A stretch of 35,393 nt of DNA from Prolixibacteraceae bacterium (GCA_009773765.1 WTWZ01000040.1:1-35393); one strand, 5' to 3'. Positions 7,687 to 14,537 are shown, counted from the stretch's first letter. Notes: generated from the sequence alone by a model not told the origin. Numbers and translations: made by a program.

Positions 7687-8316
7687 TCAATTTAAACGTT
7701 CAATAATCCACGGATTCAGATTTAAGTCTGTACCGTTAAAACTCTCCGTATAATTCATTAAAAACTCCCGGTGTGAATCCGGTACAACCGTTTGAGTATT
7801 CAGGATTGATTTTAGTTCCTGAATCTTTTTATTAATTTGGGTAACAATGTCAACGGCTTGTTTCTGCTTTTCATTTGTCAGATAGATACTGCATAAATCC
7901 CTTAATTTCTGTTCGTCAAAAGTAACTTCAAATGATTCCGAAACATTGAACAGGGTATAATCCTGAATGAGTGCGGTACGTGTGAATTGTTTAGCCAAAT
8001 AATATTCATTCCGCACCTTTTCAGCAATTGAAAGAACTGGTTTTAAAGAATCTTCAATTTGCTTTTTCAAAGATTCATGGACCACCTTTGGAACAGTTCC
8101 CAAATTCATTAACTCTGCCAAATCCTGAACAATTGAGTTTTTAAGTTCCGGGGCGTTATTTACGGCCTGCAACATAATTTCTTTTGTAAAAGGTGTTTTG
8201 AGTTCCAGGCTTTGATAATGTCTTGATAATTCATTCAGTGGCTTTAACATGGCCTGATAAAGCGACAAGTTTTCATTGAAAAACATTTTGTCAAAAAAAT
8301 ACACTTCCTTTTTCAT
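7687..8316 (-). CDS. Unknown 209-residue element protein
   Basis: I do not recognise this protein. It is soluble and mostly helical by composition (for example AELMNLGTVPKVVHESLKKQ and KQAVDIVTQINKKIQELKSI), with no cysteine cluster, no nucleotide-binding motif and no signal peptide. The gene starts 2 bases after the preceding 52-residue gene and ends 5 bases before the next, so it is co-expressed with the replication and terminase genes. It is in the position where small satellites or phages often encode accessory replication, capsid-diversion or recombination proteins, but none of those families can be seen. Confidence 0.8.
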   Translation of the reverse strand: MKKEVYFFDKMFFNENLSLYQAMLKPLNELSRHYQSLELKTPFTKEIMLQAVNNAPELKNSIVQDLAELMNLGTVPKVVHESLKKQIEDSLKPVLSIAEKVRNEYYLAKQFTRTALIQDYTLFNVSESFEVTFDEQKLRDLCSIYLTNEKQKQAVDIVTQINKKIQELKSILNTQTVVPDSHREFLMNYTESFNGTDLNLNPWIIERLN

Positions 8317-8318
8317 GG

Positions 8319-8477
8319 TTAGTAAGTTTTGTTTTTGGTATTGGCTACCCAGTTATCGATCTCCTTTTCAACATCGCGATCATAAATTTTTGAAATCTCC
8401 GCGATAAGTTCACCCTTAAAATTCGGGTCTGATTTTAACGTTTCTTTCAACGCTGATAGTAATTCGCTCTTTTCCAT
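8319..8477 (-). CDS. Unknown 52-residue small protein
   Basis: This short gene fills the gap between the replication protein and the 209-residue gene. It starts ATG at 8477 (MEKSELLSALKETLKSD), has central ELIAEISKIYDRDVEKEIDN and ends NKTY with TAA at 8319, two bases before the next ATG. The protein is helical, highly charged and has no recognised domain. Support comes from its tight packing in the operon (18-base and 2-base gaps) and a full-length reading frame over otherwise unexplained sequence. Confidence 0.7.
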   Translation of the reverse strand: MEKSELLSALKETLKSDPNFKGELIAEISKIYDRDVEKEIDNWVANTKNKTY

Positions 8478-8495
8478 TTTGTAAAATTTTATTAA

Positions 8496-9188
8496 TTAAT
8501 TAACTCCGTTCGCTTTTATTGCTCTTTCTTTTTTTACCCATTCCGGGGTATATTTTTCGGATTGTTCGGATTTTTCTTTGTTATGATTGGAATAAATTAC
8601 CTCATTATTCCAACATTTACCGTTTAAGTAGGTAAAAGGATTTTTTCTAAACTGTTTGTCCGGGGTGCTTTTTATGTATTCAGGTAGGTTTTTAAAAATC
8701 GTTTCAATGTCCTTTGAGTTTAAACTATTCCACTTTTTAAAACATTTCTCTTTATCCGATTTCTTATCGTATAAATCCCAAAAACGCATAAAATCATGTT
8801 TTGATAAATTATCATTTTTATCATTTTTAATATCATTATCATTATTGGCTTTTTTGGGTTCGTCTGGGTTTTTTGGGTTACCAGAATACCCACTGGGTTT
8901 TTTGGGTTTGTTTGGGTTTTTTGGCCTGCCACCTTTTTCACCGTTTCCCCGGTTCCTTTCGCAAATGGCATTGTATTTATCCCGGTTTTTATCAAAAACA
9001 GGTTTCATGAATTGAAATACAATATTCGATATTGTGGATAATTCGGGCATAGTCAGACCCATGTTATACTGAAACATTGCATCAAGTATTTCAGCTTTTT
9101 GTTCGACTGTTAATCCTTTTACCGGGTCATACCAATACCCATAAACGACAAAATTATCGTTATTCTGTTTTTGTACTTTGTCCGACAT
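8496..9188 (-). CDS. DUF6291-like phage replication protein
   Basis: This is a 230-residue protein in two parts. The N-terminal part (residues 1-90: FVVYGYWYDPVKGLTVEQKA, then FDKNRDKYNAICERNRGNGEKGGR) resembles DUF6291, found in phage and mobile-element replication loci. A low-complexity Asn/Pro/Lys linker (about 90-125) joins it to a C-terminal region (FWDLYDKKSDKEKCFKKWNS, then RKNPFTYLNGKCWNNEV). That region resembles the DNA-binding tail of phage replication-initiation or replisome-organiser proteins. The likely role is starting replication of the excised element with host helicase and polymerase, since no helicase or primase gene is present. It overlaps the preceding 64-residue gene by 29 bases. 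Confidence 0.75.
   Translation of the reverse strand: MSDKVQKQNNDNFVVYGYWYDPVKGLTVEQKAEILDAMFQYNMGLTMPELSTISNIVFQFMKPVFDKNRDKYNAICERNRGNGEKGGRPKNPNKPKKPSGYSGNPKNPDEPKKANNDNDIKNDKNDNLSKHDFMRFWDLYDKKSDKEKCFKKWNSLNSKDIETIFKNLPEYIKSTPDKQFRKNPFTYLNGKCWNNEVIYSNHNKEKSEQSEKYTPEWVKKERAIKANGVN
8850..8935 (-). repeat. Low-complexity repeat coding the replication-protein linker
   Basis: Imperfect repeats of AAACCCAAAAAACCC-like units (minus strand) encode the NPNKPKKP / NPKNPDEPKK linker. Slippage in this tract could change linker length. Confidence 0.6.
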
Positions 9189-9354
9189 AACAACTCAATT
9201 TTTTAACCTTTGTAACCAAATAGGGATGAGTTCCAACATCGATCAGAACATATTCCAGTTCATCTTCCAAGCTCATTTTTTTAGCACCTTCCAGTGATAA
9301 AATCTGATAGGTTTTAGGTTTTTGACGATTTGCAAAAAGTTTAAATGTTTTCAT
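9160..9354 (-). CDS. Unknown 64-residue small protein
   Basis: I do not recognise this protein. It is 64 residues, basic at the N-terminus (MKTFKLFANRQKPKTYQILS) with a central acidic helix (LEDELEYVLIDV). It starts 3 bases after the stop of the HTH gene and overlaps the replication gene by 29 bases, so translational coupling is likely. The tight packing supports it being real, but no function can be inferred. Confidence 0.65.
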   Translation of the reverse strand: MKTFKLFANRQKPKTYQILSLEGAKKMSLEDELEYVLIDVGTHPYLVTKVKKLSCYVGQSTKTE

Positions 9355-9357
9355 CGG

Positions 9358-9651
9358 TTATCCGTTAATCAGTTTTCTAACTTCACTCATCTTGTATCTC
9401 CGGCCTCCTCCAAATTCAATAGATTTCAGATAACCTTTTTTGTTCCATCTCCACAACGTTGTCAAATCAACATTAAGCATCTCTGCTACTTGTTTTGGTG
9501 TGGGATAGCTTTCCGCCTTATCCGAGATAACAACCTCCTCCAACTCCCGGCGTGTGTCTGCAATTACTTCTTTATGCCATTCTTTAAGGTCTTTGATTGT
9601 AATTGTCACATTGAAATTTGCATCTGTTTTTAATAACTCTTGAATTTCCAT
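9358..9651 (-). CDS. HTH (excisionase-like) DNA-binding protein
   Basis: This is a 97-residue protein with a C-terminal winged helix-turn-helix of the HTH_17/MerR-like excisionase type (residues about 49-95: YPTPKQVAEMLNVDLTTLWR, then WNKKGYLKSIEFGGGRRYKM, SEVRKLI). The N-terminal half is helical and charged. Proteins of this type in Bacteroidota mobile elements act as recombination directionality factors or transcription regulators. It is the first gene of the replication/terminase operon and is separated from the integrase unit by a bidirectional terminator, so it could control both excision and the operon switch. Confidence 0.85.
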   Translation of the reverse strand: MEIQELLKTDANFNVTITIKDLKEWHKEVIADTRRELEEVVISDKAESYPTPKQVAEMLNVDLTTLWRWNKKGYLKSIEFGGGRRYKMSEVRKLING

Positions 9652-9831
9652 TTTTTATAATTTACTTTTAATCCAATCTGATTAATGTAAATTTAATGGG
9701 TGTGTTTGGTGGTCTGGTGGTGGTTTGTGTCAGTTTCTTGCAACAAAAAAACGAACTAATAATCTGATTATCAATTCGTTTTTTTATTCATGCAAAATTT
9801 TTTGGTGGTGGCTTGGTGGTCACCTATTGAA
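9652..9831. promoter_or_regulatory. Control region between the integrase unit and the excisionase operon
   Basis: This 180-bp non-coding stretch contains two clusters of GGTGGT motifs (about 9705-9723 and 9801-9824) on either side of a strong hairpin. The GC-rich repeats stand out in AT-rich DNA. They lie upstream of the HTH gene and could be operators, excisionase sites or replication iterons. A -7-like TAAATTTA (one base from consensus, minus strand) lies close to the HTH gene. Confidence 0.5.
9745..9785 (-). terminator. Bidirectional terminator after the integrase unit
   Basis: A perfect 11-bp inverted repeat (9745-9755 with 9775-9785) contains an inner repeat (ATAAT/ATTAT) and has A/T tracts on both sides. 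T runs therefore follow the stem on either strand. It ends the integrase plus 222-residue transcript 47 bases after its stop. Confidence 0.85.
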
Positions 9832-10500
9832 TCATCGTTCTTTTTTTGGTCTTTTTAATTTCCTGTCTAATTGTTTAAGCATTACATTGTTTTCTAATTT
9901 GCTTCCATGACCAGAAACAACAGTTTTTTTCCATTGCATTTTTTTACATATATCAGAATACCATTCCTCATCCATAATACCAGATAACCTGTAAGTGAGT
10001 TCTTGAATAAAATTTTGTTTCCGAATATTTAACAGACTAAAATCTGCTGTTTCAATGCTTTTCCTAAAAGTTAAATAATCACAGTCAATTGCAGTTTTGC
10101 ATATTTCGAAAACAACTTTGACCAATCCATCGTCTTTAATAATATATCTTGATTCCTTTTTGCCGTCAAGATGAATAGATAAACGTTCTGATAAATGAAG
10201 AAACAAGTTTCTGTCTTTTATTACATCTTCTTTGTCGAAAATTGATAACAACATATTTCTGTTATCCAAAATTTCATCACAAATCTTGATTGTTTGGGAA
10301 CATTGCCTTTTGCGCAATTCCAGACCTGCGAATGTCAAGTTCTCTAAATTATTAAGATATTCTGTAATCTCATCGTAGAGAATAAAGGTTCCTTCAGAAT
10401 CAATTTCAGTATATTTTTTTCCTGGGCTGGGTGCAATTCCTTCTAATATCAACTTTTGTTCTTCTATTGATAGTAAACTCATATCTATCTCTCTTTTCAT
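9832..10500 (-). CDS. Unknown 222-residue protein paired with the integrase
   Basis: I do not recognise this protein. It is soluble, helical and basic at its C-terminus (LKQLDRKLKRPKKER). The N-terminal segment (LSIEEQKLILEGIAPSPGKK) is followed by a leucine-rich helical middle with no catalytic motif that I can name. It starts 5 bases after the integrase stop codon and shares its transcript, ending at a strong terminator. This is the transcript that would be on in the integrated state, so a regulator, immunity or defence role is a reasonable guess without sequence proof. Confidence 0.8.
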   Translation of the reverse strand: MKREIDMSLLSIEEQKLILEGIAPSPGKKYTEIDSEGTFILYDEITEYLNNLENLTFAGLELRKRQCSQTIKICDEILDNRNMLLSIFDKEDVIKDRNLFLHLSERLSIHLDGKKESRYIIKDDGLVKVVFEICKTAIDCDYLTFRKSIETADFSLLNIRKQNFIQELTYRLSGIMDEEWYSDICKKMQWKKTVVSGHGSKLENNVMLKQLDRKLKRPKKER

Positions 10501-10505
10501 GTCAA

Positions 10506-11813
10506 TTAATCTAAAAGGTTTACCAAATCAATTTTCATTTCCTCATCAATTTCCCGGTAGCGTGCAAATGCTTTGCTTCCTTCTGAATGTCCTGATAAAC
10601 TACCTACCAAATTCGGGTCTTTTACCTTCTTGTAAAGATTTCCAATAAAACAACGTCTTGCCAAATGGGATGAAGCAATTTCATTCAAAGGTCGTTTCTC
10701 CTCTTTCCTTGTTGCTGAATCAAGTACTGTCACCATCCTTTTCAGTCCTGCTACTTCAAACATTTTCTTTATAGCATAATTATAGTTCTGTTCTGCTATG
10801 AACGGAAGTATTTTCCCACCGTCATTTTTTGGATATTTCTTTAATATTTCTTTGGCTGTGGTATTCAATGGAACTCGAACAGTCACCGGGCGGCCTTCCT
10901 TCGTTTTTCGTGCAATATATTCAACTGCACCATTGATCACACTTGCGTTTGTCATGCTATAAAGGTCGCCAACCCGACAACCAATAAAACATTGGAAAAT
11001 AAAAATATCTCTTTGAATTGCCAATTCTGGACTGTCTGAAAGGTCAAATTGATACAGTTGATTCCGTTCCTCAATTGAAATATAATAAGGGGTTCCATAC
11101 AATTCCGGGTCAATAGAATATGATTTGAAAGGATTGTTTTTTGTTTTTTCTGATTTGATTAACCACAAACAAAATGCCCTGTATTTGGATAACATTCCTG
11201 AAATGGTATTTATTCCGCGCGGTTGTGGTGTTCTGCTTTCAGGAATCAATTCATAAATCTTTGGAAACTTTTCAAAAACGCTTTTTTCATCTTTCAAAAA
11301 TGTTTCAATGTCCTGGATCGTGTCTTTTGAAATTGTATCCATATCAAGTGTTATTCCTTTGTAAAGTTCATAACGCTGTAAAGCTCTTTTCAAAACTTTG
11401 TAATGTGCTTTTCTGCCTTCTGATATTTTATGCAGTTTTAAAAAATGATCGAAGATTTCAAAATAGGTTTGCTTTTTTTGTTCAACCTCTTCTGTAATGA
11501 ATTTTTCAGGATACAGTATTTGTTCTATTTTCAAATCAAGTAATTCAGAAGTTAATCCCGGGGTGCTGTCATAGATTGACCTGATCAGCTTCTTACGGTC
11601 TGCAACTCCATTGTCAAACTCAGTCCGCTTTTCTTTTGGATAAACTACTTTAGCTTTAATTACTTGATTTTTTTCGTCAAACATATCCGGTTCAACTTCA
11701 ATTTCCGATTTATGGAATAACTGAATATTCCTTCCATCGCTTACCCGGAAACGGACTTTTACCGTGTCTGCCCTTTTTGCTGATGTCCTGATGAATGCCT
11801 TAACTGATGCCAT
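10506..11813 (-). CDS. int: Tyrosine recombinase (site-specific integrase)
   Basis: This 435-residue integrase appears complete. The N-terminal arm-binding region (about 1-90) is followed by a SAM-like core-binding domain (about 115-220) and the catalytic domain. All catalytic residues are visible: R280 (IGCRVGDL), K303 (ARKTKEGR), H383 and R386 (SSHLARR), H409 (SGHSEG) and Y419 (FARYREI). It would insert the element into the 3' end of tRNA-Arg and, with the HTH protein, excise it. It lies at the end of the element away from the tRNA and is transcribed inward. Its upstream region holds the arm-type repeats and its own -7 box. Confidence 0.95.
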   Translation of the reverse strand: MASVKAFIRTSAKRADTVKVRFRVSDGRNIQLFHKSEIEVEPDMFDEKNQVIKAKVVYPKEKRTEFDNGVADRKKLIRSIYDSTPGLTSELLDLKIEQILYPEKFITEEVEQKKQTYFEIFDHFLKLHKISEGRKAHYKVLKRALQRYELYKGITLDMDTISKDTIQDIETFLKDEKSVFEKFPKIYELIPESRTPQPRGINTISGMLSKYRAFCLWLIKSEKTKNNPFKSYSIDPELYGTPYYISIEERNQLYQFDLSDSPELAIQRDIFIFQCFIGCRVGDLYSMTNASVINGAVEYIARKTKEGRPVTVRVPLNTTAKEILKKYPKNDGGKILPFIAEQNYNYAIKKMFEVAGLKRMVTVLDSATRKEEKRPLNEIASSHLARRCFIGNLYKKVKDPNLVGSLSGHSEGSKAFARYREIDEEMKIDLVNLLD

Positions 11814-11835
11814 AATGTTAATTTTTTATAATTCG

Positions 11836-11876
11836 GTTGTGCAATACGTTGTGCAAATATAAAAAACTTGCACAAC
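11836..11876. repeat. Right-end arm-type repeats (three copies of the TTGCACAAC core)
   Basis: Three copies of the core are present: two as GTTGTGCAA (11836-11844 and 11848-11856) and one as TTGCACAAC (11868-11876). The first two have a 12-base period and are inverted relative to the third and to the two left-end copies. This fits integrase arm sites on the other side of attP. The site at 11848-11857 overlaps the predicted -7 box of the integrase gene. Confidence 0.7.
11854..11861 (-). promoter_or_regulatory. Integrase -7 box overlapping an arm repeat
   Basis: On the minus strand this reads TATATTTG, an exact TAnnTTTG match, 40 bases before the integrase ATG. Its last four bases are also part of the arm-type repeat at 11848-11857, so integrase bound there should block its own promoter. 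No perfect -33 TTTG is seen; ATTG or TTGC lies at about the right distance. Confidence 0.5.
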
Positions 11877-11907
11877 ATAACCGCAATAATTTGAAATATT
11901 ATGTAAT

Positions 11908-11957
11908 TTAATGCAATAAAATATAAGTATTTAAAATATTGATTAACATTGCATTAA
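11908..11957. repeat. Inverted repeat TTAATGCAAT in the right end of the element
   Basis: TTAATGCAAT at 11908-11917 and its exact reverse complement at 11948-11957 flank a 30-base AT-rich spacer. It lies between the arm repeats and the attR core. It could be an excisionase or bending-protein site, or chance in AT-rich DNA. Confidence 0.45.
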
Positions 11958-12017
11958 AATACATAAATGCCTGTTTTTAATGGTATTTTGAAAATATGAA
12001 TTATTGCAGAATTATGT

Positions 12018-12032
12018 TCCCGGTGGGATCAC
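12018..12032 (+). other. attR core: displaced tRNA-Arg 3' end
   Basis: TCCCGGTGGGATCAC matches the tRNA 3' end at 4965-4979 at 14 of 15 positions. It marks the right end of the element, 205 bases beyond the integrase start. The differing base (A instead of G) would pair better with the tRNA 5' acceptor strand than the present base does, as expected if this is the ancestral end displaced by insertion. The rest of the stretch from 11814 to 12199 has no supported gene. Confidence 0.75.
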
Positions 12033-12150
12033 AAAGTTATAAGGAGATACCCTGGTTTCTCTTCTTTTTTATTAAAACCTCATCAGAAGCTTGTATTTTT
12101 TTTCAATCAAATAATACCTTGATCAACTTAATTTTTTTAATTATCCCAGT

Positions 12151-12183
12151 TTTGCAGCATTTAGGCATAAATCCTTAAATTTG
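12151..12183 (+). promoter_or_regulatory. Promoter of the YbbR-like/coaE/DnaJ-domain operon
   Basis: TTTG at 12151-12154, a 21-base spacer and TAAATTTG at 12176-12183 match the Bacteroidota sigma consensus exactly. The start codon at 12200 is only 16 bases beyond, giving a very short leader. The promoter lies 119 bases beyond attR, so insertion of the element left it intact. Confidence 0.75.
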
Positions 12184-12199
12184 CGCTGATTAATATGAG

Positions 12200-13186
12200 A
12201 TGAACAAGAATTTTACTGAAATATCTGATTACGTTAAGGTTGTAAAACTTAGAAATAACAAACGGGTTGCCGTTTTTCTGATTTGCCTTGCCATTGCAAC
12301 CACACTTTGGTTTTTAAATGCGCTCGGGAAAGATTATTCCGCTACGGTTTCTTACCCCGTAAAATATGTAAACCCGCCCGGTAAACGATTTTTGGCCAAT
12401 AATACACCTGTAAAACTCGATTTAAAAATCCAGGGACAGGGATTTACCATTCTCCGATACAGAATGATGTCGTTTTCGCCAATTATACTTGATATTGAGC
12501 AGGTTACAAATAATCTGGAGCCAAATTCTGGCATATATAAAGTGCAGAGCAAAGATCTCATCCGTGAAATTTCCAGTCAGTTAAGCAGCGAAATTCAAAT
12601 TAACGAGATTAACCCCGAAATACTCGAAATAGTTCTTGATAGTTTAATTACAAAAACAGTTCCGGTTGAACTGGATATTCAAGTGGAATTTGTTCCGCAG
12701 TTCAATCTGAAAAATCCCATTAAAACAGTACCCGGCAAAGTTAATATAACCGGCCCGGCTATTGTCCTGGAAAAAATTCAGGTATTAAAGACCAAGGTTA
12801 ACGTCACCAATAAGCTGGAATCGGGCCTCAGTCAGGAAATTGAATTGATTCATCCCGAAAGAACAACAATTTCGCCCGAAAAAGTGAACTTAATAATTGA
12901 AGCCGAAAAATACACTGAAAAGGAATTGAAAATCCCGATCGAAATCATCCACAAACCTGATAAAGTGCAAATTAAGCTTTTTCCTTCGGAAGTAAAGATT
13001 TTGTTTACAGTGGGTTTAAGCCGGTACGAAACCATAAAACCTGCAGATTTCGGGGTTTCGGTTGATTACAATTCAATTGTTGACAATGTTAATAACCTGG
13101 ATATCCTGCTGCACAAAAAACCCGGCTTTATTCAGGGAATCAGGCTGAACCCCGAAAAAGTGGAGTTTCTGATTGAAACAAATTAA
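12200..13186 (+). CDS. YbbR-like domain protein
   Basis: This is a 328-residue protein with one N-terminal transmembrane segment (residues about 24-42: VAVFLICLAIATTLWFLNAL) after a short basic cytoplasmic head. The remainder is extracytoplasmic and beta-rich, with repeated YbbR-like modules (YPVKYVNPPGKRFLANNTPV, VPVELDIQVEF, VPGKVNITGPAIVLEKIQVL). In Firmicutes, YbbR/CdaR regulates the diadenylate cyclase CdaA. In Bacteroidota the YbbR-like gene commonly precedes coaE, as here, and no cyclase gene is next to it, so its partner is unknown. It is followed 27 bases later by coaE. Confidence 0.88.
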   Translation: MNKNFTEISDYVKVVKLRNNKRVAVFLICLAIATTLWFLNALGKDYSATVSYPVKYVNPPGKRFLANNTPVKLDLKIQGQGFTILRYRMMSFSPIILDIEQVTNNLEPNSGIYKVQSKDLIREISSQLSSEIQINEINPEILEIVLDSLITKTVPVELDIQVEFVPQFNLKNPIKTVPGKVNITGPAIVLEKIQVLKTKVNVTNKLESGLSQEIELIHPERTTISPEKVNLIIEAEKYTEKELKIPIEIIHKPDKVQIKLFPSEVKILFTVGLSRYETIKPADFGVSVDYNSIVDNVNNLDILLHKKPGFIQGIRLNPEKVEFLIETN

Positions 13187-13213
13187 TTTCAAAACTAAAT
13201 ACTTCTGTCATCA

Positions 13214-13813
13214 ATGGCTTTAAAGATAGGCATAACCGGAGGAATTGGAAGTGGAAAATCAAGCGTCTGCCATATTTTCAAAATACTCGGAATACCCATA
13301 TTTGAAGCCGACCTTGTTGCAAAAACTGTCATTAATTCGAATACTGAAATAAAAGAAAGTCTGATTTCGCTATTTGGCAGGGAAATTTATGGCAGCGACA
13401 ACCGCATCAACCGGAAAATGCTTGCCAACCTTATTTTTAACGATGATAAACTGCTGGAACAAGTGAACAGGCTGGTGCACCCTGTGGTCAGAAAAGAGTT
13501 TATAAACTGGATGAAAACCCAGGATTCGGAATACATCATTCACGAGGCAGCCATTTTATTAGAAAGCGGTTTTTATAAAATGATGGATTGCACCATTTTG
13601 GTTTCGGCGCCCGAAGAATTGAGGATAGACAGAGTATGCAAAAAAGAAAACATAACGCCTGAGATGGTGCGGAAACGAATGGCCAAACAATGGGCCGATG
13701 AAGAAAAACGGAAACTAACTAACCTTGAAATTGTTAACGACAATAAAAAATTAATCGTTCCGCAAATATTAGAAATAGATAAAAATTTAAAAACACATGG
13801 CAAAATTTGGTAA
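13214..13813 (+). CDS. coaE: Dephospho-CoA kinase
   Basis: This is a 199-residue cytoplasmic enzyme for the last step of coenzyme A synthesis, phosphorylation of the 3'-OH of dephospho-CoA by ATP. The P-loop GGIGSGKS spans residues 9-16. The EADLVAK segment (D33) corresponds to the substrate-binding Asp region. LVHPVVR and the later lid region VRKRMAKQWADEEKR are typical of CoaE, and the length is standard. The last 17 bases overlap the start of the next gene in another frame, so the two are likely translationally coupled. Confidence 0.96.
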   Translation: MALKIGITGGIGSGKSSVCHIFKILGIPIFEADLVAKTVINSNTEIKESLISLFGREIYGSDNRINRKMLANLIFNDDKLLEQVNRLVHPVVRKEFINWMKTQDSEYIIHEAAILLESGFYKMMDCTILVSAPEELRIDRVCKKENITPEMVRKRMAKQWADEEKRKLTNLEIVNDNKKLIVPQILEIDKNLKTHGKIW

Positions 13814-14531
13814 ATGGCTGGGCGGTGGCCTGGGTTGGGCCGTTGGTGGACCCATTGGGGCAATTTTTGGGTTCATGATTGGATCGATGTTCGACGGAAG
13901 TTCTGAGTTAATGAAAACAACCACCCGCACAGGTTATTCGGGACAGACAACTACAGGGGGTTATGTGATGAGTTTGCTGGTATTAACTGCCTCGGTGATG
14001 AAAGCCGACAGCAAGGTTTTAAAATCGGAACTCGATTATGTTAAAAAATTTATGGTGCATAATTTTGGCGAAGCATCGGCAACAGAAGCTGTTAGGTTGC
14101 TCCGCGATTTGCTGGATCAAAATATTCCGGTGGACGAAGTTTGCCGGCAGATAAAACAAAACATGAACTATTCGGCCCGTTTGCAACTGCTGCATTTTTT
14201 GTTTGGCATTGCCATAGCCGACGGACTGGTAGATGCAAATGAAAGGGGGCTGATTGAATACATCAGTCGCGGGATGGGCTTAACCGACAAGGATTTTGAA
14301 TCGATTCAGGCCATGTTTGTGCCAAATACAGATACCGATTATAAAATCCTGGAAATTGAACCCGTTGCCACCGACGAGGAAGTGAAAAAAGCATACCGCC
14401 GGATGGCCATGAAATTTCACCCCGACAAGGTGAGCCACCTGGGTGAAGATTTCCAGAAGGCGGCCAACGGGAAATTCCAGAGCGTGAACAAAGCATACGA
14501 AAACATCAAAAAAGAGCGGGGAATAGTTTGA
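13797..14531 (+). CDS. TerB-like/DnaJ-domain protein (DjlA-type co-chaperone)
   Basis: This is a 244-residue protein. The glycine-rich hydrophobic N-terminus (GKWLGGGLGWAVGGPIGAIF, GFMIGSMF) could be a membrane anchor with GxxxG-like spacing. A TerB-like helical domain follows (about 55-165: VMSLLVLTASVMKADSKVLK, LLHFLFGIAIADGLVDANER). The C-terminal J domain (about 180-244) contains HPD at residues 208-210 (MKFHPDKVSH), the motif that stimulates DnaK. This order matches DjlA of proteobacteria, a membrane-linked DnaK co-chaperone. It ends the operon. Confidence 0.88.
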   Translation: MAKFGKWLGGGLGWAVGGPIGAIFGFMIGSMFDGSSELMKTTTRTGYSGQTTTGGYVMSLLVLTASVMKADSKVLKSELDYVKKFMVHNFGEASATEAVRLLRDLLDQNIPVDEVCRQIKQNMNYSARLQLLHFLFGIAIADGLVDANERGLIEYISRGMGLTDKDFESIQAMFVPNTDTDYKILEIEPVATDEEVKKAYRRMAMKFHPDKVSHLGEDFQKAANGKFQSVNKAYENIKKERGIV

Positions 14532-14537
14532 TATTAA

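Larger units (their letters stand above)
4965..12032 (-). mobile_element. 7.05-kb tRNA-Arg-integrated phage-satellite-like element
   Basis: The element is bounded by a 15-base direct repeat in tRNA-Arg(CCG) and beyond the integrase gene, with arm-type repeats just inside both ends. All genes are on the minus strand in two transcripts: integrase plus an unknown protein, then HTH/excisionase-like, small unknown genes, a replication protein, TerS and TerL, and a distal unknown gene. There are no capsid, portal, tail, lysis, conjugation or transposase genes. This matches the general plan of phage-inducible islands and other satellites (integrase, directionality factor, replication, packaging diversion). 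Carrying a complete TerL as well as TerS without a portal is unusual. A prophage reduced by deletion is the main alternative. Confidence 0.75.

Noticed and set aside
8656-9015. 119-codon plus-strand and 91-codon minus-strand frames inside the replication gene
   Set aside because: They are shadows of the low-complexity Asn/Pro/Lys linker; the DUF6291-like frame has the coherent domain pattern and operon packing.
4965-12032. Complete prophage or conjugative element
   Set aside because: There are no portal, capsid, tail, lysis, relaxase or Tra genes, and the att repeats bound only 7 kb.
11996-12178. Plus-strand 60-codon frame at the right end of the element
   Set aside because: It covers attR and the ybbR promoter region and has only a low-complexity hydrophobic composition from AT-rich DNA.
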